The translations under genes were made by a program, and so were the position numbers. From assembly GCF_014648495.1 (NCBI RefSeq), contig NZ_BMRF01000029.1, forward strand, positions 24,220-88,219: a DNA stretch of 64,000 nucleotides. Direction: 5' to 3'. Below, piece after piece: positions 56,638 through 64,000 of this stretch. The notes beneath the pieces are model-generated. The model did no database searches. It was not told the origin of the DNA and saw only the letters and a list, made by a program, of their open reading frames with translations. How positions within the stretch are numbered: position 1 is the first letter of the stretch; every line of letters starts with the position of its first letter. This DNA comes from Actinomadura cremea. Its GTDB lineage: Bacteria; Actinomycetota; Actinomycetes; Streptosporangiales; Streptosporangiaceae.

Positions 56638-56910
56638 CTAGCTCGTCCGCCAGGGGGACTCGGGTCTGGTGGGGCGCGCGTCTTCTGCCACGCGGAGGGC
56701 GTAGGTGGGGGCGGCGGCGCCGTCGAGCGGCCCCAGGTACGCGTGGCCGGTCAGGTGGCACCAGGCGGGGACGTCGATGGGGGCCGCCGGGTCGAGGGCG
56801 ATCAGGTGGACGATCGTCCCGGACGGCAGGTCCGCGAGACGGCCGCGGAGTTCGAGGAGCAGGCGGACGCAGGCACGGTCGCCGCCGTCGATGACCACCG
56901 GTTCGCTCAT
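56638..56910 (-). CDS. TusA-like small protein
   Basis: 90 residues, with GGGAGGGAC before the ATG. VVIDGGDRACVRLLLELRGRL (about 5-25) and the AWCHLTGHAYLG C-terminal half show a TusA/SirA fold as annotated in actinomycetes. The CPxP motif of true TusA is changed to CVRL, so sulfur transfer by the classical route is doubtful. An extra Cys occurs in AWCHL. Confidence 0.6.
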   Translation of the reverse strand: MSEPVVIDGGDRACVRLLLELRGRLADLPSGTIVHLIALDPAAPIDVPAWCHLTGHAYLGPLDGAAAPTYALRVAEDARPTRPESPWRTS

Positions 56911-57164
56911 GTCCCTCCCGTCCCGCGCGAGGTTAGCAGGACACGGTGGACGCGATCACACCGGGCGAGGCGGAGGATTCACGTTTCCGGCACGGACTTC
57001 GCATAGAGCGGCGAACTTCTTCTTAACGGGATCCTCGTGATCATGGGGGATCGCCAACCCAGACTTGAACTCCTCTTTCAGGTTTCGTCCAGTTACGCGG
57101 CTTACAGTCGCAGGTGACGCACCCCGCTGTCATTCGGTCGAGGTCACGGACGTTGGGGCGAGGC

Positions 57165-57521
57165 ATGGAACCTGGAGTTGCGCGTGTGGAGGTCACCGAG
57201 GCATGCGGGACGCTGACGTTCCCCGCGGAGGTGGATCTCGGCAATGGTGAGGCGATCTACGAGCAGGCCGCCGCGCTCCTCGACTCCGGTGTCCCCGCAC
57301 TGATCATCGATCTGAGCCATTGCGCGTTCTGCGATTCGAGCGGGTTGAACGTGATCACCCGCTCGCAGATGCGGGCCACGGAACGGGGCGTGCCGATGTG
57401 GGTCGTGCTGCCCGCGCGGGGGATCGTCCGGCGGATCAGCGAGGTCGCGGGGTTGCAGCGCCGCGTCGCGATCGCCCCGGACGTCGCGACGGCGCGGGAG
57501 GCGCTCGTCCCGTACCGCTAG
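57165..57521 (+). CDS. STAS-domain anti-sigma factor antagonist
   Basis: 118 residues from ATG 57165. STAS fold like SpoIIAA/RsbV: ACGTLTFPAEVDLGNG (about 10-25), LIIDLSHCAFCDSSGLNVI (about 47-65) with the phosphorylatable Ser in DSSG, and MWVVLPARGIVRRIS. Such proteins release sigma factors by binding an anti-sigma kinase. No partner kinase or sigma gene is near. Its stop overlaps the ROK gene stop by four bases. Confidence 0.88.
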   Translation: MEPGVARVEVTEACGTLTFPAEVDLGNGEAIYEQAAALLDSGVPALIIDLSHCAFCDSSGLNVITRSQMRATERGVPMWVVLPARGIVRRISEVAGLQRRVAIAPDVATAREALVPYR

Positions 57522-58675
57522 CGTTCGAGGGCGCGGTCGATCCAGTCGTCGGACGCGTCGAGGAGCAGGTGCCCGGCGCCGAGGATGCTCGCGTCGCGGC
57601 CCGCGGTGGAGGTGTCGATCTCCAGGTTGCGGGTGGCGAGCGGCAGGCAGCGCTCGTAGATGACGCCGCGGATGGTCGCGACGAGGGGTTCGGCGTTCGA
57701 CAGGCTGCCGCCGATGATCAGCGCGTCCGGGTTGAAGAAGTTCACCAGGGCGGTGAGGACGTCGCCGATGAGGCGGCCCGCGGTGCGGACGGCGCTCGTC
57801 GCCTGCGGGACGCCGTCGGCGACGAGGTCGACGATCTGCGCGGGATGGTCGAGGACGATGTCCTGTTCGGCGAGCGCGGCGGCGAGGGCGGCGCCGCTGG
57901 CGTGCGCCTCCAGGCAGTCGGGGTGACCGCAGGAGCAGTCGACGGTGGCCTCGGACAGGATCCGCACGTGGCTGATGTCGCCGGCGGCGCCGCGTCCCCG
58001 GTGCAGCCGGCCGTCCACGATGACGCCGCAGCCGATGCCGCTGCCCAGCTTGATCACCATGAGGTTGTCGCTGTCGGGGCGGGACTGGCGGTGCTCCCCC
58101 ACGGCCATGAGGTTGGCGTCGTTCTCGACGAGGGCGGGGACGCCCGCGGTGGCGGTGACGAACTCGCGCACCGGGAAGTCGTTCCAGCCGGGCATCCGGG
58201 ACGGTGAGACGACCTGACCGGTGGCGGGGTCGACGGGGCCGGGCAGGCCGATGCCGACGCCGCGGACGGGCACGTCGCCGAGGTCGTGCTCGCGGGCGAG
58301 GGCGCGCAGCGCGTCGATGACGTCGGCGAGCGTCCGTTCGGGGCCGACCGCGATGTCGCAGGTCAGGTCGCCGAGGGCGAGGGGGGTTCCGGCCAGGTCG
58401 GCGACGGCGAGCCGGGCGTGGTGCGCGCCGAGGTCGGCGACCAGGAAGACGCCGGCCGCGCGGGCGAGCCGGAGGCGCCGGGGCCGTCGGCCCCCGCGCG
58501 AGGCCCCGGCGCCCTCCTCGGCGAAGAGGCCCGCGTCGAGGAGCTGTTCGACCCGCAGCGAGACGCTGGAGGCGGCGAGGCCGGAGAGCCGGGCGAGCTC
58601 GGCCCGCGATTCCGCCTGACCGGTGGCCACCAGCCGCAGTAGCCCCGCCGGTCCGTCGTCTCTGCTGTTGCGCAC
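57518..58675 (-). CDS. ROK-family transcriptional regulator
   Basis: 385 residues from GTG 58675. N-terminal winged helix about 10-70 (RAELARLSGLAASSVSLRVEQLLDAGL) and ROK sugar-kinase-like domain about 80-375: ADLGAHHARLAVADL, LPGPVDP, ENDANLMAVGE, KLGSGIGCGVIVDG, and the zinc-site CSCGHPDCLEAHAS. Sensor proteins of this type usually bind sugars or sugar phosphates. Divergent from an acidic-amino-acid importer operon with a 14-base palindrome in the gap, so it probably controls that operon. Confidence 0.9.
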   Translation of the reverse strand: MRNSRDDGPAGLLRLVATGQAESRAELARLSGLAASSVSLRVEQLLDAGLFAEEGAGASRGGRRPRRLRLARAAGVFLVADLGAHHARLAVADLAGTPLALGDLTCDIAVGPERTLADVIDALRALAREHDLGDVPVRGVGIGLPGPVDPATGQVVSPSRMPGWNDFPVREFVTATAGVPALVENDANLMAVGEHRQSRPDSDNLMVIKLGSGIGCGVIVDGRLHRGRGAAGDISHVRILSEATVDCSCGHPDCLEAHASGAALAAALAEQDIVLDHPAQIVDLVADGVPQATSAVRTAGRLIGDVLTALVNFFNPDALIIGGSLSNAEPLVATIRGVIYERCLPLATRNLEIDTSTAGRDASILGAGHLLLDASDDWIDRALER

Positions 58676-58715
58676 CCCAGATAGATAGCATGCGCGAACT
58701 TGGTACAGCAACGCG

Positions 58716-58745
58716 TTGACTTACGTCGATTTGACGCTCTATCTT
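58716..58745 (+). promoter_or_regulatory. Promoter of the amino-acid importer operon
   Basis: TTGACT (58716-58721) and TATCTT (58740-58745) are 18 bases apart in the A+T-richer gap, upstream of the ABC ATPase. The palindrome lies just downstream, where a repressor could block it. Confidence 0.5.
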
Positions 58746-58754
58746 CTCATTTAG

Positions 58755-58768
58755 CTTCGATATCGAAG
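58755..58768. promoter_or_regulatory. 14-base palindrome, likely ROK operator
   Basis: CTTCGATATCGAAG is a perfect palindrome centred about 30 bases before the ATPase start and about 20 after the promoter minus-10. Likely bound by the divergent ROK regulator. Confidence 0.6.
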
Positions 58769-58791
58769 GAAGTTGGATCGTAGGTGACCGA

Positions 58792-59520
58792 ATGATCGAA
58801 GTTCGTGGCCTGCTCAAGCGCTTCGGCGACCACACCGCGCTGCGCGATGTCGACCTGGACGTGGGCAAGGGCGAGGTGGTCGTGGTGGTCGGCCCGTCCG
58901 GCTCCGGCAAGTCCACGCTCTGCCGGTGCCTGAACCGGCTGGAGACCCCGGACGGCGGGACCGTGCGGATCGACGGCCGCGAGCTGCCCGCCGAGGGACG
59001 CGCGCTGGCGAAACTGCGCGCGGACGTCGGCATGGTGTTCCAGTCGTTCAACCTGTTCCAGCACAAGACCGTCCTGCAGAACCTGACGCTCGGGCCGACG
59101 AAGGTCCGCGGCGCCTCCCGCGAGGAGGCCGAGCGGACCGCGCGCGGCCTGCTCGACCGCGTCGGGATCGGCGAGCAGGCCGGCAAGCTCCCCGCGCAGC
59201 TGTCCGGCGGGCAGCAGCAGCGCGCCGCGATCGCCCGCGCGCTCGCGATGCGGCCGAAGGCGATGCTGTTCGACGAGCCGACCTCCGCGCTCGACCCCGA
59301 GATGGTCGGCGAGGTCCTGGACGTCATGACCGGCCTCGCCCGCGACGGCATGACCATGGTGGTCGTCACCCACGAGATGGGGTTCGCCCGCAAGGTCGCC
59401 GACCGCGTCGTGTTCATGGCGGACGGCGAGGTCGTCGAGTCCGGGAAGCCGTCCGAGTTCTTCGACTCCCCCGCCAGCGACCGGGCCCGGGACTTCCTGG
59501 CCAAGGTCCTCAGCCACTAG
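58792..59520 (+). CDS. Polar amino-acid ABC importer ATPase (GlnQ/GluA type)
   Basis: 242 residues. Walker [10 protein letters not shown] (about 34-42), Q loop VFQSFNLF, signature LSGGQQQR (about 137-144), Walker [14 protein letters not shown] and the switch THE. The GlnQ-type FQSFNLF and the presence of two permeases and a binding protein place it with polar amino-acid importers. First gene of the operon. Confidence 0.95.
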   Translation: MIEVRGLLKRFGDHTALRDVDLDVGKGEVVVVVGPSGSGKSTLCRCLNRLETPDGGTVRIDGRELPAEGRALAKLRADVGMVFQSFNLFQHKTVLQNLTLGPTKVRGASREEAERTARGLLDRVGIGEQAGKLPAQLSGGQQQRAAIARALAMRPKAMLFDEPTSALDPEMVGEVLDVMTGLARDGMTMVVVTHEMGFARKVADRVVFMADGEVVESGKPSEFFDSPASDRARDFLAKVLSH

Positions 59521-59568
59521 CGACACCATTCCGGCGCCGTGGGCGCCACCCGAGAAAGGTTTCAGATC

Positions 59569-60504
59569 ATGGTGCGTTTCCCTGCGGGGATGCGGCGGGC
59601 GGCGGTCGCCGCGGTCGCCGCGCTGACGCTGACGAGCCTCGCGGCCTGCGGCGACTCCTCCGATTCGGCCGTCCCCGGCTCCGGCGGCGGCAAGACCGAC
59701 GACCTGCTCGCCGCGGCACCCGTCGCCGCCGCCTCCGACCTCCCGGCCGGCTCCGCGATGGCGAAGATCAAGGAGCGCGGGCAGCTGCTGGTGGGCGGCT
59801 CGCTCGACGCGCCGCTGCTGTCGCAGCAGAACCCGGTCAGCGGCAAGGTGGAGGGGCTGGACGCCGACTTCGGGCGGCTGCTCGCCAAGTACATCATCGG
59901 CGAGCCGAACGTGAAGATCGTCAACTCGGCGTCGGAGACGCGCGAGGCGCTGATCTCCAACGGCACCGTGGACGTGGTGCTGCAGACCTACAGCATCACG
60001 CCCGAGCGGGCGGAGCAGGTCGCGTTCGCGGGCCCGTACTACAGCTCCGGCCTGGTCGTCGCCACCAAGGCGGACGAGACGGGCATCAAGACCCCGGCCG
60101 ACCTGAACGGCAAGACGGTCATCGCGGGCGCCAACACCCCGGCGATCCCGGCGATCGAGAAGGCCGCCCCGGACGCGAAGATCGTCACGTTCGGCAGCGA
60201 CCCCGAGTGCGTCCAGGCGCTCAAGCAGGGCCGCGGCGTCGCCTACGTCCAGGACCAGGCCGTCCTGCTGGCCACCGCGAAGCAGGACACCTCCATCAAG
60301 ATCCAGGGCGAGCCGTTCACCACCGACCCGTACGGGATCGGCCTGAAGCACGGCGACGAGCAGTTCAAGAAGTTCGTCAACGACTGGCTCCGCAAGATCC
60401 AGGAGTCGGGCCTGTGGGCGAAGGTCTGGAAGAACTCGGTCGGGACGGTCGTCGAGGGCGAGGCGCCCGAGCCGCCCGCGATCGGCTCCGTGCCCGGCTC
60501 CTGA
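59569..60504 (+). CDS. Acidic amino-acid binding lipoprotein (GluB-like)
   Basis: 311 residues from ATG 59569 (GAGAAAGG upstream). Signal peptide with lipobox LAAC; SBP family 3 fold: IKERGQLLVGGSLDAPLLSQQNP, KVEGLDADFGRLLAKYI, LQTYSITPERAEQVAFAGPYY, YVQDQAVLLATAK, TTDPYGIGLKHGDEQFKKFVNDW. Resembles glutamate-binding GluB and related proteins. The bound ligand could be glutamate, aspartate, asparagine or a derivative. Confidence 0.9.
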   Translation: MVRFPAGMRRAAVAAVAALTLTSLAACGDSSDSAVPGSGGGKTDDLLAAAPVAAASDLPAGSAMAKIKERGQLLVGGSLDAPLLSQQNPVSGKVEGLDADFGRLLAKYIIGEPNVKIVNSASETREALISNGTVDVVLQTYSITPERAEQVAFAGPYYSSGLVVATKADETGIKTPADLNGKTVIAGANTPAIPAIEKAAPDAKIVTFGSDPECVQALKQGRGVAYVQDQAVLLATAKQDTSIKIQGEPFTTDPYGIGLKHGDEQFKKFVNDWLRKIQESGLWAKVWKNSVGTVVEGEAPEPPAIGSVPGS

Positions 60505-60550
60505 CCCGCCGTCCCTGGAGATCCCCATTGAGAAGGGGCCCCGCCCTGCC

Positions 60551-61195
60551 ATGAACGTCATCACCGACCACCTCTCGGAGTTCGGCGACGGGCTGCTGCT
60601 GACCGTCGGGCTGACGCTGCTGGCGCTCGCCGGCGCGCTCGCCGCCGGGGTCGTCGTGGCCGCGATGCGGGTCAGCCCGGTGCGCGTGCTGCGCGCCGCC
60701 GGGATGGCCTACGTCGAGACGCTGCAGAACATCCCGCTGCTGGTGTGGCTCGTCATCGCGGTGTTCGGGCTGCCCGAGATCGGCGTCATGGCCGGGCTGT
60801 TCACCAGCGCGGTCGTGGTGATCGCCCTCTACCAGGGGGCGTACATGGCCGAGGCGATCCGGTCGGGCATCAACGCGGTGCCCGCCGGGCAGGGCGAGGC
60901 CGCGCGGGCGCTGGGGCTGACGTTCGTCCAGTCGCTGCGGCTGGTCGTGCTGCCGCAGGCGCTGCGGACGGTCGTCCAGCCGCTCGGCAACATCGCGATC
61001 ATGACGCTGATGAACACGGCGATGGCGGCGGCGGTCGGCGTGGTCGAGCTGACCGCCGCCGCTAACCGGGTCAACCTGGCCGAGGCCCGGCCGATCTGGA
61101 TCTTCGTGACCGCGGGCCTGCTCTACATGGCGCTCTCGGCCGTGTTCGGGCTGGTCACCGGGGCACTCGAACGGAAGCTGGCGATCCTGCGATGA
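60551..61195 (+). CDS. Amino-acid ABC importer permease (GluC-like)
   Basis: 214 residues with about five membrane helices, preceded by GAAGGGG. The HisM/GlnP-type signature EAARALGLTFVQSLRLVVLPQALR is near residue 118, with YVETLQNIPLLVWLV earlier. The next permease overlaps it by ATGA. Confidence 0.93.
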   Translation: MNVITDHLSEFGDGLLLTVGLTLLALAGALAAGVVVAAMRVSPVRVLRAAGMAYVETLQNIPLLVWLVIAVFGLPEIGVMAGLFTSAVVVIALYQGAYMAEAIRSGINAVPAGQGEAARALGLTFVQSLRLVVLPQALRTVVQPLGNIAIMTLMNTAMAAAVGVVELTAAANRVNLAEARPIWIFVTAGLLYMALSAVFGLVTGALERKLAILR

Positions 61196-62055
61196 GCTCC
61201 TCCCCCACCTCGCGCCTGCTGTTCGACGATCCGGGGCCGCGGGCCCGGCGCCGCATCCGGATCACCACCGCCGGGTCGCTGCTGGCCGGGGCGGCGCTCG
61301 TCCTGCTGGCGCTGCGGCAGTTCGCCGAGAACGGGCAGCTCGCCGCCGAACGCTGGGAGCCCTTCGGGACCTGGCCGATGTGGCGCTACCTGCTGGACGG
61401 GCTCTGGTCCACGGCGCAGGCCGCGGCCGTCGCGATCGCCATCGCGATGGCGGGCGGCATCGTGCTGGCGCTCGGCCGCACGTCGCCGTCGCGGTGGCTG
61501 CGCTGGCCGGCGACCGCCTACGTCGAGGTCGTCCGGACGATCCCGGCGCTGCTGCTCGTGTACGTGATGCTGTTCGCGCTGCCCCGGTACGGGCTGAACC
61601 TGCCGCTGTTCTGGAAGCTCGTCGTGCCGCTCGCGGTGTCGAACGCGGCGGCGTTCGCGGAGATCTTCCGGGCGGGCATCCGGTCGGTGGAGCGCGGCCA
61701 GCTGGAGGCGGGCCTCGCGGTCGGCCTGACCCGCGGCCGGGCGATGCGGCTGATCGTCCTGCCGCAGGCGGCCCGCCGGGTGCTGCCGTCGCTGGTCAGC
61801 CAGTCGGCGGGGCTGCTCAAGGACACCTCGCTCGGGTACGTCGTCAGCTACGCCGAACTGCTCTACAGCGGGAAGGTGCTGGCGAACTACAACCACCTGC
61901 TCATCCAGACCTACCTGATCGTCGCGCTGATCTACCTGGTGGTCAACGCGACGCTGTCGAAGATCGCGCGGACGCTCGAGGCCCGGCAGCGGACCCGGCC
62001 GTCCCGCGCCGTCCGCGACGCCGCGCCCGTCCCACCCGTCGCGAAGACGAGCTGA
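61192..62055 (+). CDS. Amino-acid ABC importer permease (GluD-like)
   Basis: 287 residues with about five membrane helices. The permease signature is present as LEAGLAVGLTRGRAMRLIVLPQ near residue 178. A longer soluble N terminus (about 30 residues) and a basic C-terminal tail flank it, as in GluD. Eight bases separate its stop from the asparaginase start. Confidence 0.92.
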   Translation: MSSSPTSRLLFDDPGPRARRRIRITTAGSLLAGAALVLLALRQFAENGQLAAERWEPFGTWPMWRYLLDGLWSTAQAAAVAIAIAMAGGIVLALGRTSPSRWLRWPATAYVEVVRTIPALLLVYVMLFALPRYGLNLPLFWKLVVPLAVSNAAAFAEIFRAGIRSVERGQLEAGLAVGLTRGRAMRLIVLPQAARRVLPSLVSQSAGLLKDTSLGYVVSYAELLYSGKVLANYNHLLIQTYLIVALIYLVVNATLSKIARTLEARQRTRPSRAVRDAAPVPPVAKTS

Positions 62056-62063
62056 GGAGACCG

Positions 62064-63011
62064 ATGTACGAAGTGCTGGCGGAGGTCGTGCGCAACGGCT
62101 TCCCCGAGAGCCTCCACTACGGCAGCGTGGCCGGTCTCGCTCCGGACGGCTCCCTCGCGCACATCCGCGGGAACCCGGAGGAGACCGTCCTGCCGCGCTC
62201 GACGACCAAGCCGTTCCAGGCCGCCGCGTGCCTGGCGGCGGGCGCGCCGCTGTCCGGCGAGCGGCTCGCCATCGCGGCGGGCAGCCACACCGGCGAGGAC
62301 TTCCACCTCAAGACCGTCCAGGCGATCCTCGGCGACGCCGGACTGGACGCCGGTGCCCTGCGCTGCCCGCCGACCTGGCCCGAGGACGAGCCGGCGAAGG
62401 AGGCGCTGATCCGCGCCGGGGAGGGCGAGTCGCGCGAGCGGATGAACTGCTCGGGCAAGCACGCCGCGATGCTCGCCGCGTGCGCCGCGAACGGCTGGCC
62501 GACCGAGACCTACCTCGACCCCGAGCACCCGCTGCAGCAGCTCGTCCGGCAGACGATGGCCGACTGCTCGGGCGAGGAGCCGTCCCCGGTGGCGGTGGAC
62601 GGCTGCGGCGCGCCGCTGTTCGGCCTCACGCTCACCGGCCTCGCGCGCGCCGCGCAGGCGCTCGTCCGCGCGCAGGACGGGCCGCCCCGCGCGGTCGCCG
62701 ACGCCATGCGCGCCCACCCCGAGTACGTCGGCGGGACCGGGCACGTCAACACCGAGTTGATGCGGGCGCTGCCCGGCTCGGTCGCCAAGGGCGGCGCCGA
62801 GGGCGTGCTCGTCGCCGCCACCGCGCACGGCCACGCCGTCGCGGTGAAGGTCATCGACGGCAGCCCCCGCGCCACCACCGCCATCGCGCTGCGCGCGCTC
62901 GCCGCGCTCGGCGCCGACATCGCCCCGGCCGCCGAGCTGGGCACCGTCCCGGTCCTCGGCGGAGGCCGCCGGGTCGGGGAGATCCGCACCGTCCCGGAAG
63001 GAAGTCAGTGA
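62064..63011 (+). CDS. L-asparaginase II family (PF06089)
   Basis: 315 residues with GAGGAGA before the ATG. The serine/lysine-type asparaginase class known from Rhizobium etli. Ser46 and Lys49 (RSTTKP) match its catalytic SxxK, Ser74 (AAGSHTGE) is the second serine, and Cys129 with Lys132 (NCSGK) match its zinc site. Converts asparagine, or perhaps a substituted asparagine, to aspartate and ammonia. No signal peptide, so it acts on imported substrate. Its stop overlaps the cutC GTG (GTGA). Confidence 0.9.
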   Translation: MYEVLAEVVRNGFPESLHYGSVAGLAPDGSLAHIRGNPEETVLPRSTTKPFQAAACLAAGAPLSGERLAIAAGSHTGEDFHLKTVQAILGDAGLDAGALRCPPTWPEDEPAKEALIRAGEGESRERMNCSGKHAAMLAACAANGWPTETYLDPEHPLQQLVRQTMADCSGEEPSPVAVDGCGAPLFGLTLTGLARAAQALVRAQDGPPRAVADAMRAHPEYVGGTGHVNTELMRALPGSVAKGGAEGVLVAATAHGHAVAVKVIDGSPRATTAIALRALAALGADIAPAAELGTVPVLGGGRRVGEIRTVPEGSQ

Positions 63012-63766
63012 GCCTCACCTACGAGATCTGCATCGACAGCGTCGCGGGCGCCGTGGCCGCCGAGAAGGCGGGCGCCGACCGCGTGGAGCTGTGCGCGGCG
63101 CTGTTCGAGGGCGGGCTGACCCCGACCCTCGGAACGGTCCGGGCCGCGCTCGCCGCGGTCTCGTCCATCCGGGTCCACGTGATCATCCGGCCGCGCGGCG
63201 GCGACTTCATCTTCGACGAGCACGAGGTCGCGGCGATGGAGCACGACGTGGCGCTCGTCCGGGAGGCCGGGGCGCACGGCGTCGTCATCGGCGCGCTGAC
63301 CCCGGACGGCGAGGTCGATCGGCCGGTCGCGGAGCGGCTCCTCGCGGCGGCGGGCGAGATGTCGGTGACGTTCCACCGGGCGTTCGACATGGCCGCCGAC
63401 CCGTTCGCCGCACTGGAGACGCTCGTCGACCTCGGCGTCGACCGGGTGCTGACGTCCGGGCAGGACGTCACCGCGTTCGAGGGCGCGCCACTGATCGCCG
63501 AGCTGGTGCGGCGCGCCGGCGACCGGATCGTCGTCATGCCGGGCGGCGGGATCACCGACCGCAACGCCGCCCGCGTCATCGCGGCGACCGGCGCCCGCGA
63601 GGTCCACTTCGCGGCGCTGTCGGAGGAGCCGAGTCCCGCCGTGCACCGCAACCCGCACCCGTTCATGGGCGGCGAGCTGCGGCAGCCCGAGTACCGGCGG
63701 CTCGTCACGACCGGCGCCGGGATCGACGCGGTGATGCGCGCCGCCGAGGCGCCCGCTCGGGGCTGA
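63008..63766 (+). CDS. cutC: CutC family protein
   Basis: 252 residues from GTG 63008. TIM-barrel family: EICIDSVAGAVAAEKAGADR, VELCAALFEGGLTPTLG, IIRPRGGDFIFD, FHRAFDMAADP, and LTSGQD with MPGGGI. The CutC name comes from Escherichia coli copper tolerance, but direct copper handling by bacterial CutC is weakly supported. Coupled to asparaginase and an amino-acid importer, it may have a metabolic role here. Confidence 0.88.
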   Translation: MSLTYEICIDSVAGAVAAEKAGADRVELCAALFEGGLTPTLGTVRAALAAVSSIRVHVIIRPRGGDFIFDEHEVAAMEHDVALVREAGAHGVVIGALTPDGEVDRPVAERLLAAAGEMSVTFHRAFDMAADPFAALETLVDLGVDRVLTSGQDVTAFEGAPLIAELVRRAGDRIVVMPGGGITDRNAARVIAATGAREVHFAALSEEPSPAVHRNPHPFMGGELRQPEYRRLVTTGAGIDAVMRAAEAPARG

Positions 63767-63784
63767 TCCGCCCGGCTCGCCCCC

Positions 63785-63806
63785 GATTGCCGCCGCTTGG
63801 GCAATC
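63785..63806 (+). terminator. Hairpin after cutC
   Basis: GATTGCC and GGCAATC arms with an 8-base loop, 18 bases after the cutC stop, followed by a T-containing segment TCTTGTC. It ends the importer-asparaginase-cutC operon. Confidence 0.55.
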
Positions 63807-63901
63807 TCTTGTCATGATCTTGATGAGTTGATGATGGGCGGGACTTGCGGACGGGGCATGGATGCCTAGGACCATCGCCGTCGGCACCGGGAGCGGGCAA
63901 C

Positions 63902-64000
63902 ATGCAGGTGAAGCTGGAGGCCGAGCTGGGGCGCGTCCCGATCATGGACGTGGAGCCGGTGGTGGGGTGCGGCCGGTGGCCCGCCAAGGCGGTGGTGGGC
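63902..64000 (+). CDS. glgE: Alpha-1,4-glucan:maltose-1-phosphate maltosyltransferase, start only
   Basis: 33 N-terminal residues are visible before the window ends. GRVPIMDVEPVV followed by GRWPAKAVVG matches the start of mycobacterial GlgE (RVEIDDVAPVV then YPAKAVVGE). GlgE extends alpha-glucan from maltose-1-phosphate. The start ATG 63902 has a GGGAGCGGG site. The rest lies outside. Confidence 0.8.
   Translation, partial: MQVKLEAELGRVPIMDVEPVVGCGRWPAKAVVG

Noticed and set aside
1-64000. CRISPR array, prophage or insertion sequence
   Set aside because: No regularly spaced direct repeats, no transposase or integrase motifs, and no terminal repeats were seen.

Overview
The window is from a very G+C-rich actinomycete chromosome: third codon positions are almost always G or C, GTG starts and 1-4 base start/stop overlaps are frequent, and the tRNAs carry no encoded CCA. 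Family content points the same way (mycothiol-type DinB enzyme, DUF574 methyltransferase, fused CobI-CobJ, GlgE, KshA, mycothiol/F420-era LLM flavoenzymes). My inference is a Streptosporangiales/Thermomonosporaceae member such as Actinomadura; the sequence alone does not prove the genus. I see no phage, transposase, CRISPR array or rRNA.

Layout. 0-5.8 kb: corrin-ring genes cobM (cut by the window edge), cbiD, cobK and the cobG-cobH-cobIJ operon, packed on alternating strands with overlapping ends. 5.8-14.2 kb: a hemicellulose-sugar locus (GH43, GH3 and a LacI regulator on the minus strand; a lipoprotein and two permeases on the plus strand) with palindromic operators in the divergent promoter region. 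14.2-20.4 kb: unrelated single genes (HAD, two methyltransferases, SEC-C protein, DUF899) with two broken genes. 20.4-23.4 kb: PepSY protein divergent from an OmpR/HK two-component pair. 23.4-27.2 kb: cobalamin riboswitch and cobN. 27.2-31.6 kb: FMN reductase/LLM pair, MerR regulator with a long-spacer promoter driving a DinB-type enzyme, and a lyase-like jelly-roll protein. 31.5-36.2 kb: SUKH-HEAT protein, YceI, universal stress protein, CHAP protein, then tRNA-Gly, tRNA-Cys and tRNA-Val.

36.4-45.3 kb: DUF3159 membrane protein, an orphan iron-box with a 35-codon stub, a BpsA-like aminopropyltransferase, KshA, an enolase-superfamily enzyme, and a TPP enzyme / type III PKS / ICMT-like methyltransferase run. 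45.3-48.7 kb: an orphan solute-binding lipoprotein plus a membrane receptor-like partner, and UppP. 48.8-57.5 kb: VOC protein, two roadblock proteins divergent from a DUF4388-like protein, an amidohydrolase with a PaaX regulator, a sulfotransferase-like protein, a LigD-type polymerase and several small proteins. 57.5-63.8 kb: ROK regulator divergent from an acidic-amino-acid ABC importer, asparaginase and CutC. The window ends inside glgE.

Functional links: the two cob regions supply one B12 pathway, with cobN directly under a B12 riboswitch. The LacI locus can import and hydrolyse xylo- or gluco-oligosaccharides. The ROK locus couples a sugar-type sensor family to amino-acid uptake and deamidation. 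The strongest candidates for new biology are the receptor-like lipoprotein pair, the roadblock/DUF4388 trio, the ROK-asparaginase-CutC operon, and the orphan iron-box stub. None is proven novel from sequence alone.
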